DNA of 64,000 nt from Natrinema halophilum (GTDB lineage Archaea > Halobacteriota > Halobacteria > Halobacteriales > Natrialbaceae): the NCBI RefSeq assembly GCF_013402815.2, contig NZ_CP058601.1, forward strand, positions 62,001 through 126,000, given 5' to 3'. The translations under genes were made by a program, and so were the position numbers. Under the pieces are notes generated by a model, which was given only the letters and a program-made list of their open reading frames with translations, searched no databases and had not been told where the DNA came from. How positions within the stretch are numbered: the stretch's first letter is position 1; each line of letters starts with the position of its first letter. Positions 35,068 through 44,301 of the stretch are shown here, piece by piece.

Positions 35068-36053
35068 GCGGTCTCACCCGTCCGCGCGAGATCCGTCTCA
35101 CCGACTCCGCCATCCCGTCCCTCGAACCGATCGGTCCGTTCGTGTTCTGTTGGCTCCGCCAGCGTGAGATACACGTCTTCGAGGTCGGGCTCGGTCCACG
35201 AGAGTTCGGTATAGGTGATGGTTCGGTCCTCGAGGTAATCGACGACCGTCCCGATTTCGGCGGGTTCGATGTTGCGAACGACGACGGCGTTACCCGGAGC
35301 CCGGCCACGGTCGTGTTCCGGCCGTTCGACCGGGTGATCGAGGTCAGCGAACGCCTCGAGGTCAGCCCCTGTTTCGATCGCGAGGCGGCTCGAGCCGCCG
35401 TGTTCGCGGACGAGCTCTGCCGGTGTTCCCTGCGCAACGAGACGTCCGTCGGCGAGCAGCCCGACTCGGTCGGCGAGTCGTTCCGCTTCGGCCATATCGT
35501 GAGTCGTCAGGATGACGGTCGTCCCGCCCTCGGTGAGTTCCTCGATCAGCCGCCAGACGGTGCGGCGGCCGGCGGGATCGATACCGGTCGTCGGCTCGTC
35601 GAGAAAGAGGAGATCCGGGTCGTTGACCAGTGTAGAGCCGACACAGACCCGACGCTGTTGGCCACCGGAGAGCTCTTCGTACCAGGTATCGCCGGAATCG
35701 GCGAGGCCGACAGCCGCAAGAACGGCGTCGGAATCGCGTGCGTCGTCGTAGAGTCCGGCGTAGTAGGAAAGCAGTTCGCGGGCGCTGAGCCGTCCCGGCG
35801 GCGAAAACTCCTGTGGGAGAACGCCGATTCGGCTGCGATCGACGGCCGTGGGCGAGTTGCCGAGGATCCGTGCCGTACCGTCGTCCGGCTCAGTCGTCCC
35901 CGTCAGCGCACGCACGAGGGTCGTTTTCCCGGCCCCGTTCGGGCCGATCAGGGCGAAGACTTCGCCGCGCTCGACCGAGAGTGAAGCTCCAGCCAGCGCA
36001 TCGGTCTCGCCGTAGGACTTCTCGAGGTCTGTCGCTTCGACTACGGCTGTCAT
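35064..36053 (-). CDS. ABC transporter ATP-binding protein
   Basis: A 329-aa ATPase of an ABC-2 exporter. Walker A GPNGAGKTTL (about residues 36-45), signature LSGGQQRRV, Walker B LLFLDEPT and the H-loop TTHDMAEA are all present. The C-terminal 90 residues resemble the regulatory extension of DrrA-type ATPases. The start at 36053 (MTAVVEATDLEKSYG) is preferred over a longer frame. It precedes and overlaps the permease gene. Confidence 0.92.
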   Translation of the reverse strand: MTAVVEATDLEKSYGETDALAGASLSVERGEVFALIGPNGAGKTTLVRALTGTTEPDDGTARILGNSPTAVDRSRIGVLPQEFSPPGRLSARELLSYYAGLYDDARDSDAVLAAVGLADSGDTWYEELSGGQQRRVCVGSTLVNDPDLLFLDEPTTGIDPAGRRTVWRLIEELTEGGTTVILTTHDMAEAERLADRVGLLADGRLVAQGTPAELVREHGGSSRLAIETGADLEAFADLDHPVERPEHDRGRAPGNAVVVRNIEPAEIGTVVDYLEDRTITYTELSWTEPDLEDVYLTLAEPTEHERTDRFEGRDGGVGETDLARTGETA

Positions 36054-36166
36054 ACAGGTAATTTCCGAGCGGTGCTGGTAAGGAGTTCGATTTCGGGAGT
36101 CGTCGAATCTTGTCGAGACACTGACCGACGTTTCGGTGGCGGCCGGGAGCCAGTCGAGTACCCGGT

Positions 36167-38161
36167 TCACTGTCGCTTGAGTTCGGCGGCGTCAGACGAC
36201 TGCTCCAGTTCGGTGGTATCGACCAGCTCGATTCCCGTCATCTCGAATCGCGCACCGCCGTCGTCGGCGTCTGTCACCGCGATCGACCACCCGTGGGCGA
36301 CGACGATGTCCCGGACGATCGCGAGGCCGAACCCGGTTCCGTCGTTGGCCGTGGTGTATCCTTCGTCGAGCACTGACTCCTTCTCATCGTCAGGGATCCC
36401 ACAGCCGTTATCTTGGACGTAGAATCCGTTTCTGCCCTCACCGTTACTGTCGTCCCCGGCATCCGATTTCTGGGCATCCTCGAGCCGACCGACGCGAACG
36501 GTCAGGTTCGCGTGTTCGTCGTCAGCTGCCACGTCGCTGGGCATTCCGTGTTCCATGCTGTTCCGGAACAGGTTCTCGAAGACGTTCAAGAGGCGGTCCC
36601 GATCGGACACCACCCCACACTCGTCCTCGACGACGAGCGTCGCGGTTTCCGTCTCGACGTTTGCCCACGCCTGCTCGGCAACGGCTGTGAGACTGACTGT
36701 CTCGGTCTCCGTTATCGCCTTTCCTTGCCGTGCGAGCGCGAGTGCATCCTCGATGATGTTTTCCATCCGATCGTGAGACCGCGCTACTTCCTCGAGGTAC
36801 TCGACGCGGACGGTCACTTCCTCGGGCGCATCGCCCGTCTCTCGTTCGCCATCGGCCGACCCATCGACGCCGGTCAGCATCGTCTCGAGATAACCCTGAG
36901 CGACGTTTAACGGATTTCGGAGATCGTGAGAGACGATACTCGCGAACTGGTCGAGGCGCTCGTTCTGGTGTTCAAGTTGGTCTCGCTGGAGTTCGAGTTC
37001 CCGTTCCCGTGCCCGGAGCTGCTCCTCGCGACGCTTTTGCTCGGTGATGTCGTGGAGTAGGACCACGTGTCCAGCAGGCTCATCGTCCGACCCAATTGCC
37101 GAGATCCGAACGTCGTAACACAACTCGTTGTCGCCGATTCGAATCCATACTTCTTCCCGAACTTCGTCGACCGGTTCCGATCCGTCGAGAATTCCGTCGA
37201 GTTCACCGGCCTGAACCACTGCTTCGGACTGGATGATCTCCGCGATATGTTTGCCGACCGGGCGATTGCTTCCTATCATTTTCTTTGCGGTCGCGTTGAT
37301 GTCAACGACCCGATCGTTCTCGTCCAGAACGAGGATCCCGTTATCGACCGCTTCGACGATGAAGTCCCTCGCAAGTGGAACCACGTCCCCGTATCGCGAA
37401 CTCAGTATCGAGAGGATGCGATCGACTGGGATCAATCTGGCGAACCTGATGCTGGTGGTCCCGAGAAAGAGCAGGATGCCTAACCCGAGATTCGCAAACG
37501 GTAACAGCATGAAGTGCGGAAATGGACTCTTCTGTACGGCCGATAGGACCGTAGCCGACACGAGACCGGCGGCAAAGACGAATATGACGAACGAGATCCG
37601 TCGATAGACGTTTCGCGAGCGCAAGACCTTCAGAAAGAGAAGTCCGCAGTAGACGGCTGCGATCGCGTACGATAGCGCGAAGTATGCGTAGGCACCTGGC
37701 CCCCATTGGTATTCGAGGACACGGTATGAGCCGTAATCGATGTAGTCGAGAAAACGGTACGTGCCGTAATCGATGTGGGTGTCGACGAGGACGAGTCCGT
37801 GCACGTCGTTCGTCATCGTGAGGACGAGCACCGCGGCAGGAAACGCGAAGAGAACTCCGAGTCGGCGGCGGGTAAGCCACTCGCCGCGACCGGTGAAATG
37901 GAGGGTGAAACCCGTTGCGAAAACGATCAGTAACGGAATGGTTGCCAAGAACACTTGCAACCAGAACAGCTTCAGACCCTTCGAGACACTCGAGACGGTC
38001 AGAACCGTCAGGAGAGCCCACAGTGCGCTCGTTGCCTGCGCGAACATCGACCAGGTCTCGACCGGCCCCGATCGGTGTCGCCACGCGATAGTCGCGCCAG
38101 CGATACCGATGAGTGTCGCCAGCGCAAGCGGGACCGTATATGGCGTCAGTTGCCACGTCAT
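36167..38161 (-). CDS. 7TM histidine kinase with PAS domain
   Basis: A 664-aa membrane sensor kinase. Residues 1-220 hold seven hydrophobic helices (histidine-kinase N-terminal 7TM type). A PAS domain follows at about 225-345 (DNGILVLDENDRVVDIN), then HisKA with H412 in SIVSHDLRNPLN, and HATPase_c with NLFRNSMEHG, DNGCGIPDDE and GTGFGLAIV. The start at 38161 places the first helix directly at the N-terminus. It lies 113 bp before the ABC exporter genes on the same strand and diverges from the F420 oxidoreductase. No cognate regulator is adjacent. Confidence 0.9.
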   Translation of the reverse strand: MTWQLTPYTVPLALATLIGIAGATIAWRHRSGPVETWSMFAQATSALWALLTVLTVSSVSKGLKLFWLQVFLATIPLLIVFATGFTLHFTGRGEWLTRRRLGVLFAFPAAVLVLTMTNDVHGLVLVDTHIDYGTYRFLDYIDYGSYRVLEYQWGPGAYAYFALSYAIAAVYCGLLFLKVLRSRNVYRRISFVIFVFAAGLVSATVLSAVQKSPFPHFMLLPFANLGLGILLFLGTTSIRFARLIPVDRILSILSSRYGDVVPLARDFIVEAVDNGILVLDENDRVVDINATAKKMIGSNRPVGKHIAEIIQSEAVVQAGELDGILDGSEPVDEVREEVWIRIGDNELCYDVRISAIGSDDEPAGHVVLLHDITEQKRREEQLRARERELELQRDQLEHQNERLDQFASIVSHDLRNPLNVAQGYLETMLTGVDGSADGERETGDAPEEVTVRVEYLEEVARSHDRMENIIEDALALARQGKAITETETVSLTAVAEQAWANVETETATLVVEDECGVVSDRDRLLNVFENLFRNSMEHGMPSDVAADDEHANLTVRVGRLEDAQKSDAGDDSNGEGRNGFYVQDNGCGIPDDEKESVLDEGYTTANDGTGFGLAIVRDIVVAHGWSIAVTDADDGGARFEMTGIELVDTTELEQSSDAAELKRQ

Positions 38162-38354
38162 AGGGGGAACGACTGTCTCCTGTAGAATGCGCTTCACGAC
38201 TGTATAAAGACGGTGGCCATCCGACAGCATGCGTCGGATTCCTTCTCGGGTCGCGAACGATCGATGCGGCTCCGTTCGCGGTTCGATCGGCCCGGCCGGG
38301 TCCTGCCCTCGCAGGCTCAACCGTTACCCCCCAATTCGTCGTAGTGGATCGGGA

Positions 38355-39308
38355 ATGACCCAGCTCGGCTACACCCTCTCGAGCGAGGAGTTCGGTCCGG
38401 TAGCACTGGTCGACATCGCACGACGGGCCGAAGAGGTCGGCTTCGATTTCGTCTCCATTTCGGACCACTTCCACCCCTGGGTTTCGGCCCAGGGAGAATC
38501 TCCGTTCGTCTGGTCGACGCTCGGCGGCATCGCGACGGTGACCGACGACATCGAGGTCGGCGTCGGCGTTACCTGTCCGACGACGCGGATTCATCCGGTC
38601 AACGTTGCCCACGCCGTCGCCACCGTCGACGAGATGCTCGGCGACCGCTTTACGTTCGGCGTCGGCACCGGCGAAAACCTGAACGAACACGTCACCGGTG
38701 AGCGCTGGCCCGAACATGACGTTCGCCTCGAGAAGCTCGACGAGGCGATGGACGTAATGACGCAACTGTGGACGGGCGAGACGACGAGCCACCACGGCGA
38801 CCACTACACGGTCGAGAACGCGCGTCTCTACACCGTTCCAGACGAGCAGCCGACGACGATCGCGAGCGCCTTCGGGCCACAGACCGCCCGATGGACGGCC
38901 GAACATGCCGACGGTCTCTGGTGTTCCGGGCCGAAAGAGACACCGGTCGACGCCTACGAGGGGGCCGGCGGCGACGGGCCGACGTACACGCAACTCCACG
39001 GCTGCTACGCGGAAACCGAGGAGGAAGCGATCGACACCATCTACGAACAGTGGCCGAACGGCTCGATTCCGGGGGAACTCGGACAGGAGCTGTCGACACC
39101 GGCGCATTTCGAGCAGGCTGCGCAGATGGTCGATCGGGAGGACATCGCCGAAGCCGGGACGACCACGGACCCCGACCCGCAGGCCCACATCGATAGCATC
39201 GAACAGGCGACCGACGCGGGCTACGACCACGTCTACGTCCATCAGATCGGCCCCGAGCAGGAGATGGCACTCGAGTTCTACGCAGAGGAGGTCTTGCCGT
39301 CGTTCTGA
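38355..39308 (+). CDS. F420-dependent LLM-class oxidoreductase
   Basis: A 317-aa TIM-barrel enzyme using coenzyme F420, of the TIGR03557-type subfamily related to F420-dependent glucose-6-phosphate dehydrogenase. It starts MTQLGYTLSSEEFGP, with SISDHFHPWV, a GVGVTCPTTRIHP segment, and FGVGTGENLNEHV. The actual substrate is not established. The stop codon abuts the stop of the convergent RCK gene with no spacer. Confidence 0.87.
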   Translation: MTQLGYTLSSEEFGPVALVDIARRAEEVGFDFVSISDHFHPWVSAQGESPFVWSTLGGIATVTDDIEVGVGVTCPTTRIHPVNVAHAVATVDEMLGDRFTFGVGTGENLNEHVTGERWPEHDVRLEKLDEAMDVMTQLWTGETTSHHGDHYTVENARLYTVPDEQPTTIASAFGPQTARWTAEHADGLWCSGPKETPVDAYEGAGGDGPTYTQLHGCYAETEEEAIDTIYEQWPNGSIPGELGQELSTPAHFEQAAQMVDREDIAEAGTTTDPDPQAHIDSIEQATDAGYDHVYVHQIGPEQEMALEFYAEEVLPSF

Positions 39309-40937
39309 TCAGTCGGTCGCGAGCGCGACGAACCGATTGATCGCGTCGTCGCTTCCCGCGACGATCAGAGTGTCGTCCTCGCGGACCACGAATTCTGGAC
39401 CGAGATCGGTCAGCAACTCGTCGCCGCGCTCGGCCGCGACGATCGTACACCCGGTCCGTGCTCGCAAGTCGACGTCGCCGAGGCTCTGGCCGGCGATCCG
39501 CGGCGCGGACGTCCGGACGAGTTCGAACTGCGTCTCAGGCGTGAGAATCTCCTCGTCCTCGATCAGCACCGACGCGAGCATCCGACCGGTCACCGTCGAC
39601 AGTGAGAGGACGTACTCCGCACCGGCACGGTAGAGCTTCGGAATGTTCTCGGTCTCGTTGGCCCGTGCGATTATCTCGACGTCGGGTGCTACCTGTTTCA
39701 GGACGAGCGTCGCGTAGATCGTCGTCGCGTCGTCGTCCACCGTGAGAATGATCGACCGCGATTCGTCGACGCCGGCGGATTCGAGGTCTTCTTCGTCGGT
39801 GACGTCCCCAATGATATCGACACCCGGCACGTCTGCGTGATCGATGATACAGGTCGATACGCCGTCGGTCGTCAGGGTCTCCGCCGCGGTATGGCCGACG
39901 ATGCCGTACCCTCCGACGATGACGCGATCCTGACGATGTTGCAAGGTTGACACCGTCCTCGCTTTCAGTTCGGAGAGGTCGTCGCGGCGGCCGGCGACGA
40001 GAAGGATCGTGTTGCCGTCGATCCGGTGGTCGGTGCCGGGAACGGCCACGAACTCGCCGTTGAACCACGCGCCGATGACGGTAATCCCCATCCGGTCTCG
40101 AATACCCGACTCCGGAATCGTCTGTCCGACGAGGTCGCTGTACTCCTGGACGAGCAATTCGGTCACCGCCAGATCTTCGCTCAACTCGATCGTATCGTGG
40201 AGTTCGGCCGAGACGGTCGTCGTCGCCTTCTTCGCGAGGCTCTGACCGAGGACCCGCCGCGGGTGAACGACTTCGTCGGCGCCGGCGTACCGGTGGTAAC
40301 TCTCGACATCGACGTCCTCGACGACGCTGACGATCCGAAGATCGCTCGAGAGTTCCCGTGCGGTGAGGATCACCATCGCGTTAGTCTCGTCGTCGATGTC
40401 GGTAACGAGCGCGCGGGCATCCTCGGCGTTCGCCGCGCGAAGCGTGTCCTCCTGATCGAGTTCGCCGTAGATGGCGCTGGTTCCTTCGTTGTCGAGGCCG
40501 ACGACGAGTTCGGGATCGTCGTCGATGAACACGTACGGGATGTTCGCCGCATCGAGTTCCTGGGCGAGCACGTCGGATCGCGGCGTGTGCGAGCAGATGA
40601 CGACGTGATCGGTAAGGTCAGTTTCCTCCGGGGGTCGGTCCTCGAGGGCTTCCTGAAACAGCGGGACGACGATCAGCGGGAGCGCGAGGAAGACGAGCGA
40701 AACGCCGGTGAGGATCATGCCGATCACGAAGAGATTCATCACAGTGCTATCCCATGGCGCGTCCCCCCCGAATCCGACCGTCGTAAGGGTCTCGATGACG
40801 GTCTGGACAGATTCGATGTACGTCTTGTCTACCCCCTCGAAGGCAGCCATCCCCAGCTGGTAGAGTTTCGCGTACACCGCCACGAGCCCGAGAACGGCGA
40901 CCACTGAGAGCACGATTCGCCGCCACCAGTTGTTCAT
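39309..40937 (-). CDS. Two-TM potassium channel with two RCK units
   Basis: A 542-aa K+ channel or K+-conductance protein. Two membrane helices (about 8-28 and 68-92) flank the pore loop with the filter TTVGFGG. Two tandem TrkA-N/TrkA-C (RCK) units follow, at about 108-325 (HVVICSHTPRSDVLAQ) and 340-540 (RVIVGGYGIVGHTAAE). The second Rossmann motif GGYGIVG is intact, while the first is altered (CSHTPR). By family knowledge it gates potassium flow in response to ligands. The start at 40937 is chosen because upstream residues are not protein-like. Confidence 0.9.
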   Translation of the reverse strand: MNNWWRRIVLSVVAVLGLVAVYAKLYQLGMAAFEGVDKTYIESVQTVIETLTTVGFGGDAPWDSTVMNLFVIGMILTGVSLVFLALPLIVVPLFQEALEDRPPEETDLTDHVVICSHTPRSDVLAQELDAANIPYVFIDDDPELVVGLDNEGTSAIYGELDQEDTLRAANAEDARALVTDIDDETNAMVILTARELSSDLRIVSVVEDVDVESYHRYAGADEVVHPRRVLGQSLAKKATTTVSAELHDTIELSEDLAVTELLVQEYSDLVGQTIPESGIRDRMGITVIGAWFNGEFVAVPGTDHRIDGNTILLVAGRRDDLSELKARTVSTLQHRQDRVIVGGYGIVGHTAAETLTTDGVSTCIIDHADVPGVDIIGDVTDEEDLESAGVDESRSIILTVDDDATTIYATLVLKQVAPDVEIIARANETENIPKLYRAGAEYVLSLSTVTGRMLASVLIEDEEILTPETQFELVRTSAPRIAGQSLGDVDLRARTGCTIVAAERGDELLTDLGPEFVVREDDTLIVAGSDDAINRFVALATD

Positions 40938-41056
40938 CACCGGTACGTGACTTCCGAAGGGTTTGTAGCTTCGGAAACGTCGAACGGACTGCTTGGAGTA
41001 CGTTCCTCGAGTCGATTCAGTCAGTAGGTTCGACTGATATCGGAGACCGCCTCCCG

Positions 41057-41400
41057 ATGAATTTTCACGAACCGTGGGCGTCCACAGACACGGAGACTGG
41101 CACAAAGACGATCTCACTGGCGGACGATGCGCTGGAACGACTCCGTGCTGAAAAGCCGGAAAATGAGGGGTTCAGCGACGTCGTTCGCTGGTGACGGACG
41201 GGACGACACTCGAGGATTGCCGCTGACGGACGGGACGACACTCGAGGACTGCCGCTGACAGACGGGACGACACTCGAGGACTGCCGCTGACGGACGGGAC
41301 GACACTCGAGGACTGGTACAGTGTCCTGGACGACGAAAGGGGAAACGAACTGGATGAGATCGTCGTACGGCGGCGAAAGGAGGGAACAGACGAACAGTGA
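41057..41400 (+). pseudogene. VapB-type antitoxin gene broken by frameshift and repeat
   Basis: The first 45 codons (MNFHEPWASTDTET then TKTISLADDALERLRAEK) match a haloarchaeal VapB-like antitoxin up to FSDVVRW, then stop at 41192-41194. A continuation in another frame after the repeats reads TDGTTLEDWYSVLDDERGN and runs to a stop at 41398-41400. So a 1-nt shift near 41190 and three extra repeat copies separate the halves. It is followed by the decayed toxin gene. Confidence 0.8.
41192..41316 (+). repeat. 32-bp tandem repeat, 3.9 copies
   Basis: Copies start at 41192, 41224, 41256 and 41288 and begin tgacggacgggacgacactc. There are one or two substitutions between copies; the last is truncated after 29 bases. 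The repeat lies inside the antitoxin relic. Confidence 0.97.
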
Positions 41401-41432
41401 AAGCGAGTCAGGTGGATCGCGGGCGTGCCCGA

Positions 41433-41820
41433 ATGATCATCGACACCTCATTTCTCATCGACGCGCTACGAGGTGAGGGGACGAGCAAAAGGCGGGTCGA
41501 TCGCTCGACGAGCGCGCCACGGCGCGGATGAGTTCGGTGACGGTGATGGAACTCTGGGAAGGAATTCACCTCGCAAATTCGACCGAGGGTGAACGACGGA
41601 AGGCAAAGAGCCTCCTTCAGCAGGGTCGAGAACTGCCGTTCGTTCGAGACTGGGAAACGGTTGCCGGAGAAATCAGTGTGTCACTGTACCGAGACGGAGA
41701 CTCCGATCGGGAACGCCGTCGGTGACCGCTGTCATCGCCCTCGTTCACGACGTCCCCATCGTAACTAACGACGTCGATTACTTCGAACGGGTCGACGATC
41801 TCGACATTCTTACGCACTGA
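41433..41820 (+). pseudogene. Decayed VapC PIN-domain toxin
   Basis: Reads as MIIDTSFLIDALRG in one frame (41433 onward, first PIN Asp), then SLDERATARMSSVTVMELWE in a second (the Glu region, through about 41700), TPIGNAV in the first frame again, and TAVIALVHDVPIVTNDVDYF in a third to the stop at 41818-41820. At least three frameshifts are present, so no functional ribonuclease can be made. It pairs with the broken VapB relic. Confidence 0.85.
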
Positions 41821-41881
41821 CCGACTCGAAATGATCGCCGCTTCCCTACTCGTTTTGATTCTCGCGGTCGAATCCAGTCGC

Positions 41882-42898
41882 ATGGAGTATACGACGCTCG
41901 GCGAGACGGGGACGACGGTCTCGAGGCTCTGTTTCGGCACCTGGCGATTCGGAAAGGAGAGCGACGGAACCGTCGAAACCAACCGCGAGGATGCGCGAGA
42001 GTTGCTCGATGCGGCCTGGGACGCCGGCATCAACTTCATCGACACCGCGAACGTCTATGGCGATCCGGACGGGACGAGCGAGCGGTGGATCGGCGAATGG
42101 CTCGCGGACCGCGACCATCATCGCGAGGACCTCGTCATCGCCTCGAAGGTTTACTTCCCCTTTAACGGCCGGGGTGATCCGGGACCGAACGACTCCGGGC
42201 TCGGCCGGAAGCACATCCGCGCCCAGATCGAGGGGACCCTCGAGCGACTCGGTACGGATTATCTCGACCTCTACTACATCCACCGCTGGGACGAGGACAC
42301 GCCGATCCGGGAGACCCTCCGGACGCTCACGGAACTCGTCAGCGAGGGGAAAGTCCACTACCTCGGGGCCTCGAGCATGGCCGCCTGGAAGCTCACGAAG
42401 GCGCTGTGGGAAAGCGACGTCGAGAACCTCGAGCGCTTCGACGTCACCCAGCCGATGTTCAACGCGGCCGACACGGACGACGTCGGGGACTATCTCGACG
42501 TCTGCGCCGATCAAGATATCGCCGTCTGTCCGTACTCGCCGCTCGCCGGCGGGTTCCTCACCGGCAAGTACGAGCGCGCTGCTGACGGAACCGTCGTCGC
42601 GCCCGACGGTTCGCGCGGTACTCTCTCCGATCTCTTCGAGGACCGCTACACCAGCGAGACTGCCTGGAACGTCCTCGAGGCCGTCGAATCGGTGGCCGAC
42701 GAGGTCGGTGCCACGCCCGCGCAGGTGTCGCTGCGGTGGCTGATGGATCAGGACCGCTTTCCGTGCGTGCCGATCGTCGGCGCACGGACGACGGATCAAC
42801 TCGAGGAGAACGTCGGCGCAGTCGGACTCGATCTTTCCCCCGCGCAGTTAGAGCGGATCGACGCGGCGCGTGGCACGGACGACGGCAACTATCGCTGA
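41882..42898 (+). CDS. Aldo/keto reductase
   Basis: A 338-aa NADPH-dependent reductase of the AKR superfamily (Kv-beta/YajO-like). The tetrad is visible: Asp and Tyr in FIDTANVYGDPDG, Lys in IASKVYFP and His in YYIHRWDED. A late segment VGARTTDQLEENVGA fits cofactor binding. The start at 41882 (MEYTTLGETGTTVSRL) matches family N-termini; the frame extends upstream into non-matching sequence. The substrate is unknown. Confidence 0.9.
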   Translation: MEYTTLGETGTTVSRLCFGTWRFGKESDGTVETNREDARELLDAAWDAGINFIDTANVYGDPDGTSERWIGEWLADRDHHREDLVIASKVYFPFNGRGDPGPNDSGLGRKHIRAQIEGTLERLGTDYLDLYYIHRWDEDTPIRETLRTLTELVSEGKVHYLGASSMAAWKLTKALWESDVENLERFDVTQPMFNAADTDDVGDYLDVCADQDIAVCPYSPLAGGFLTGKYERAADGTVVAPDGSRGTLSDLFEDRYTSETAWNVLEAVESVADEVGATPAQVSLRWLMDQDRFPCVPIVGARTTDQLEENVGAVGLDLSPAQLERIDAARGTDDGNYR

Positions 42899-42949
42899 GC
42901 ACGCCACTCCTTACCGGTGTGACGTTCCCATTCAGTCGGATCTCTCCAG

Positions 42950-42963
42950 ACGTTTATTACTAT
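42950..42963 (+). promoter_or_regulatory. TATA box of the halocyanin gene
   Basis: acgtttattactat is centred about 27 nt before ATG 42983, so the transcript is probably leaderless and starts at that ATG rather than GTG 42980. Confidence 0.6.
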
Positions 42964-42982
42964 TGGATCCTAGGCCAACGTG

Positions 42983-43456
42983 ATGACACAGAAGAGGGTC
43001 ACTTCCAGACGACGGATGCTCGAGCTAACAGGTGTTGCAGCGTCGACAGCGTTTATCGCCGGCTGCGGTGATAATGGCGGTAACGGCGGCAATGGCGGTA
43101 ACGGTGGTAACGACGACGGCGGCGTGGAGATCGATCCCGGCACGCAGATCGAGTTCGACGGGCAGACGTCCGGCTGGCTCGGCATCGCACCCGACTCGAT
43201 CGCAGACGAGGAGAATCCGACGCTCATCCTCCAGAAGGGTGAAACATACGAGATCGGCTGGACGACCGGCGACGGCAATCCGCACAATATCGCAATCTAT
43301 GATGAAAACGACGAAGTAATCGACGACCTCGTGACCGAGCAAGCGGCTGAACCCGGTGACGATCAGTGGCTGGAGTTCGAGGCCAGCAGCGAAATGGTTA
43401 CGTACATCTGCGAGGTCCATCCGAATACGATGGTCGCCGATATTCAAGTCGAATAG
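42983..43456 (+). CDS. Halocyanin-like blue copper lipoprotein
   Basis: A 157-aa exported cupredoxin. A Tat-type signal (SRRRMLELTG) and lipobox FIAGC give a lipid-anchored mature protein starting at Cys near residue 27. A Gly/Asn-rich linker follows, then a plastocyanin-like domain. The type 1 copper ligands are visible as His in GNPHNIAIY and Cys/His/Met in YICEVHPNTM. Halocyanins carry electrons in haloarchaeal respiration. It is isolated between the aldo/keto reductase and a decayed element. Confidence 0.9.
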   Translation: MTQKRVTSRRRMLELTGVAASTAFIAGCGDNGGNGGNGGNGGNDDGGVEIDPGTQIEFDGQTSGWLGIAPDSIADEENPTLILQKGETYEIGWTTGDGNPHNIAIYDENDEVIDDLVTEQAAEPGDDQWLEFEASSEMVTYICEVHPNTMVADIQVE

Positions 43457-43641
43457 CAGTAGTGACGACGGTATCATAGCCACTGGGACGATTGACACAG
43501 GGTCGATGATCGCACCTGTTTCTCATACCGAACCGGGCAAATCGTCCGTCTTCAGTATACAAGCAGCGCGGAGCCCCTTCCTCAACGAGGAGCGCAGGAG
43601 ATCGAAGAACTGAAGCGCAGTCCGAAAGCGAAGACGGAGCC

Positions 43642-43878
43642 AGCTCCGACACCTTACAGCGGTGCAGTTGTGGGTTCAGTCCCGAGGACAACCGACTCTC
43701 ACAGGATACCTTCGCGAGTCTCAAATGCGGCTACCAGAATCACGACGACTACGACGCTGCCAAGAACGTGGCAGTCCGGTACTGTCGGCGGCTACTCCGT
43801 CGCAACCAGACTGGCTGCGGCGGAGGCACATCGGTAAACATCGTGCTGAATGGCAGGACCATGACTGTGACCGTGTAA
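43642..43878 (+). pseudogene. C-terminal relic of IS200/IS605 TnpB (OrfB)
   Basis: A 78-codon open stretch without start encodes the end of a TnpB nuclease: [15 protein letters not shown], then [19 protein letters not shown]. These are the zinc-finger and final RuvC-Asp regions. The first Cys of the second CxxC pair is replaced by Ser (SLKC). No N-terminal catalytic part is left upstream. The stop TAA is at 43876-43878. Confidence 0.85.
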
Positions 43879-44011
43879 GCACTCAAGACCCTGAGACGGA
43901 AGCCAGGTCGCCCTGGGCCACCGTCGGTGGCCACAACGGGAGTCCACGTCAAAATTTCGTCCTCAACGGAGCCAGGTCGCCAGACCGAGCGAAGTAGGGG
44001 AGGTAGTGTAC
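43879..44011 (+). ncRNA. Candidate right-end/omega-RNA-like region of the TnpB relic
   Basis: It directly follows the relic and has GC-rich palindromic parts (GGCCACCGTCGGTGGCC, a perfect stem) and ends tcctcaacggagcc... gaagtaggggaggtagtgta, a pattern I associate from memory with right ends of haloarchaeal IS200/IS605 elements, from which the guide RNA of TnpB is made. Whether it is expressed is unknown. Confidence 0.4.
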
Positions 44012-44301
44012 TAGCTATGGGATTGACGCGTACAGCAAATTGTCGTTCCCCGGTTCGCCTGAAATCGAGCGGTGACGAACTACCTGGTCTGTTTGTGCTG
44101 AGCGGATACGTGTGTCCCACGTTTTTCGGAGGTCGCCGAGAACTTGTGCCCGCTTCGCATTCTGTGAGACCGCGGATCGTGCGGAGATCGCAACTGCCTC
44201 GCGTTTGCTCGTCTCCGAAACGACGAAGCCGTTTCGAACGTCCTCGCTCGGGTAGGCAGGGCTTGCCCCTGTCTCCGGCTATCTGTTTCACCCATCCTAC
44301 T

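Larger units (their letters stand above)
43457..44301. other. 845-bp stretch of mobile-element debris, no intact gene
   Basis: Contains a TnpB relic (43642-43878), its right-end-like sequence (to about 44011) and a similar right-end-like motif at 43560-43600. From 44012 to 44301 nothing is recognised. Confidence 0.7.

Noticed and set aside
37341-39242. 633-codon minus-strand frame
   Set aside because: It overlaps the F420 oxidoreductase and the 7TM kinase, both with clear motifs; the translation is Arg-rich shadow.
41192-41316. Possible CRISPR array
   Set aside because: The 32-bp units are directly adjacent without spacers, and lie inside an antitoxin relic, so they are a tandem repeat.
44080-44295. 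71-codon minus-strand frame after the TnpB relic
   Set aside because: The translation is Arg/Ser/Thr-rich with no motif, and it falls in mobile-element debris.
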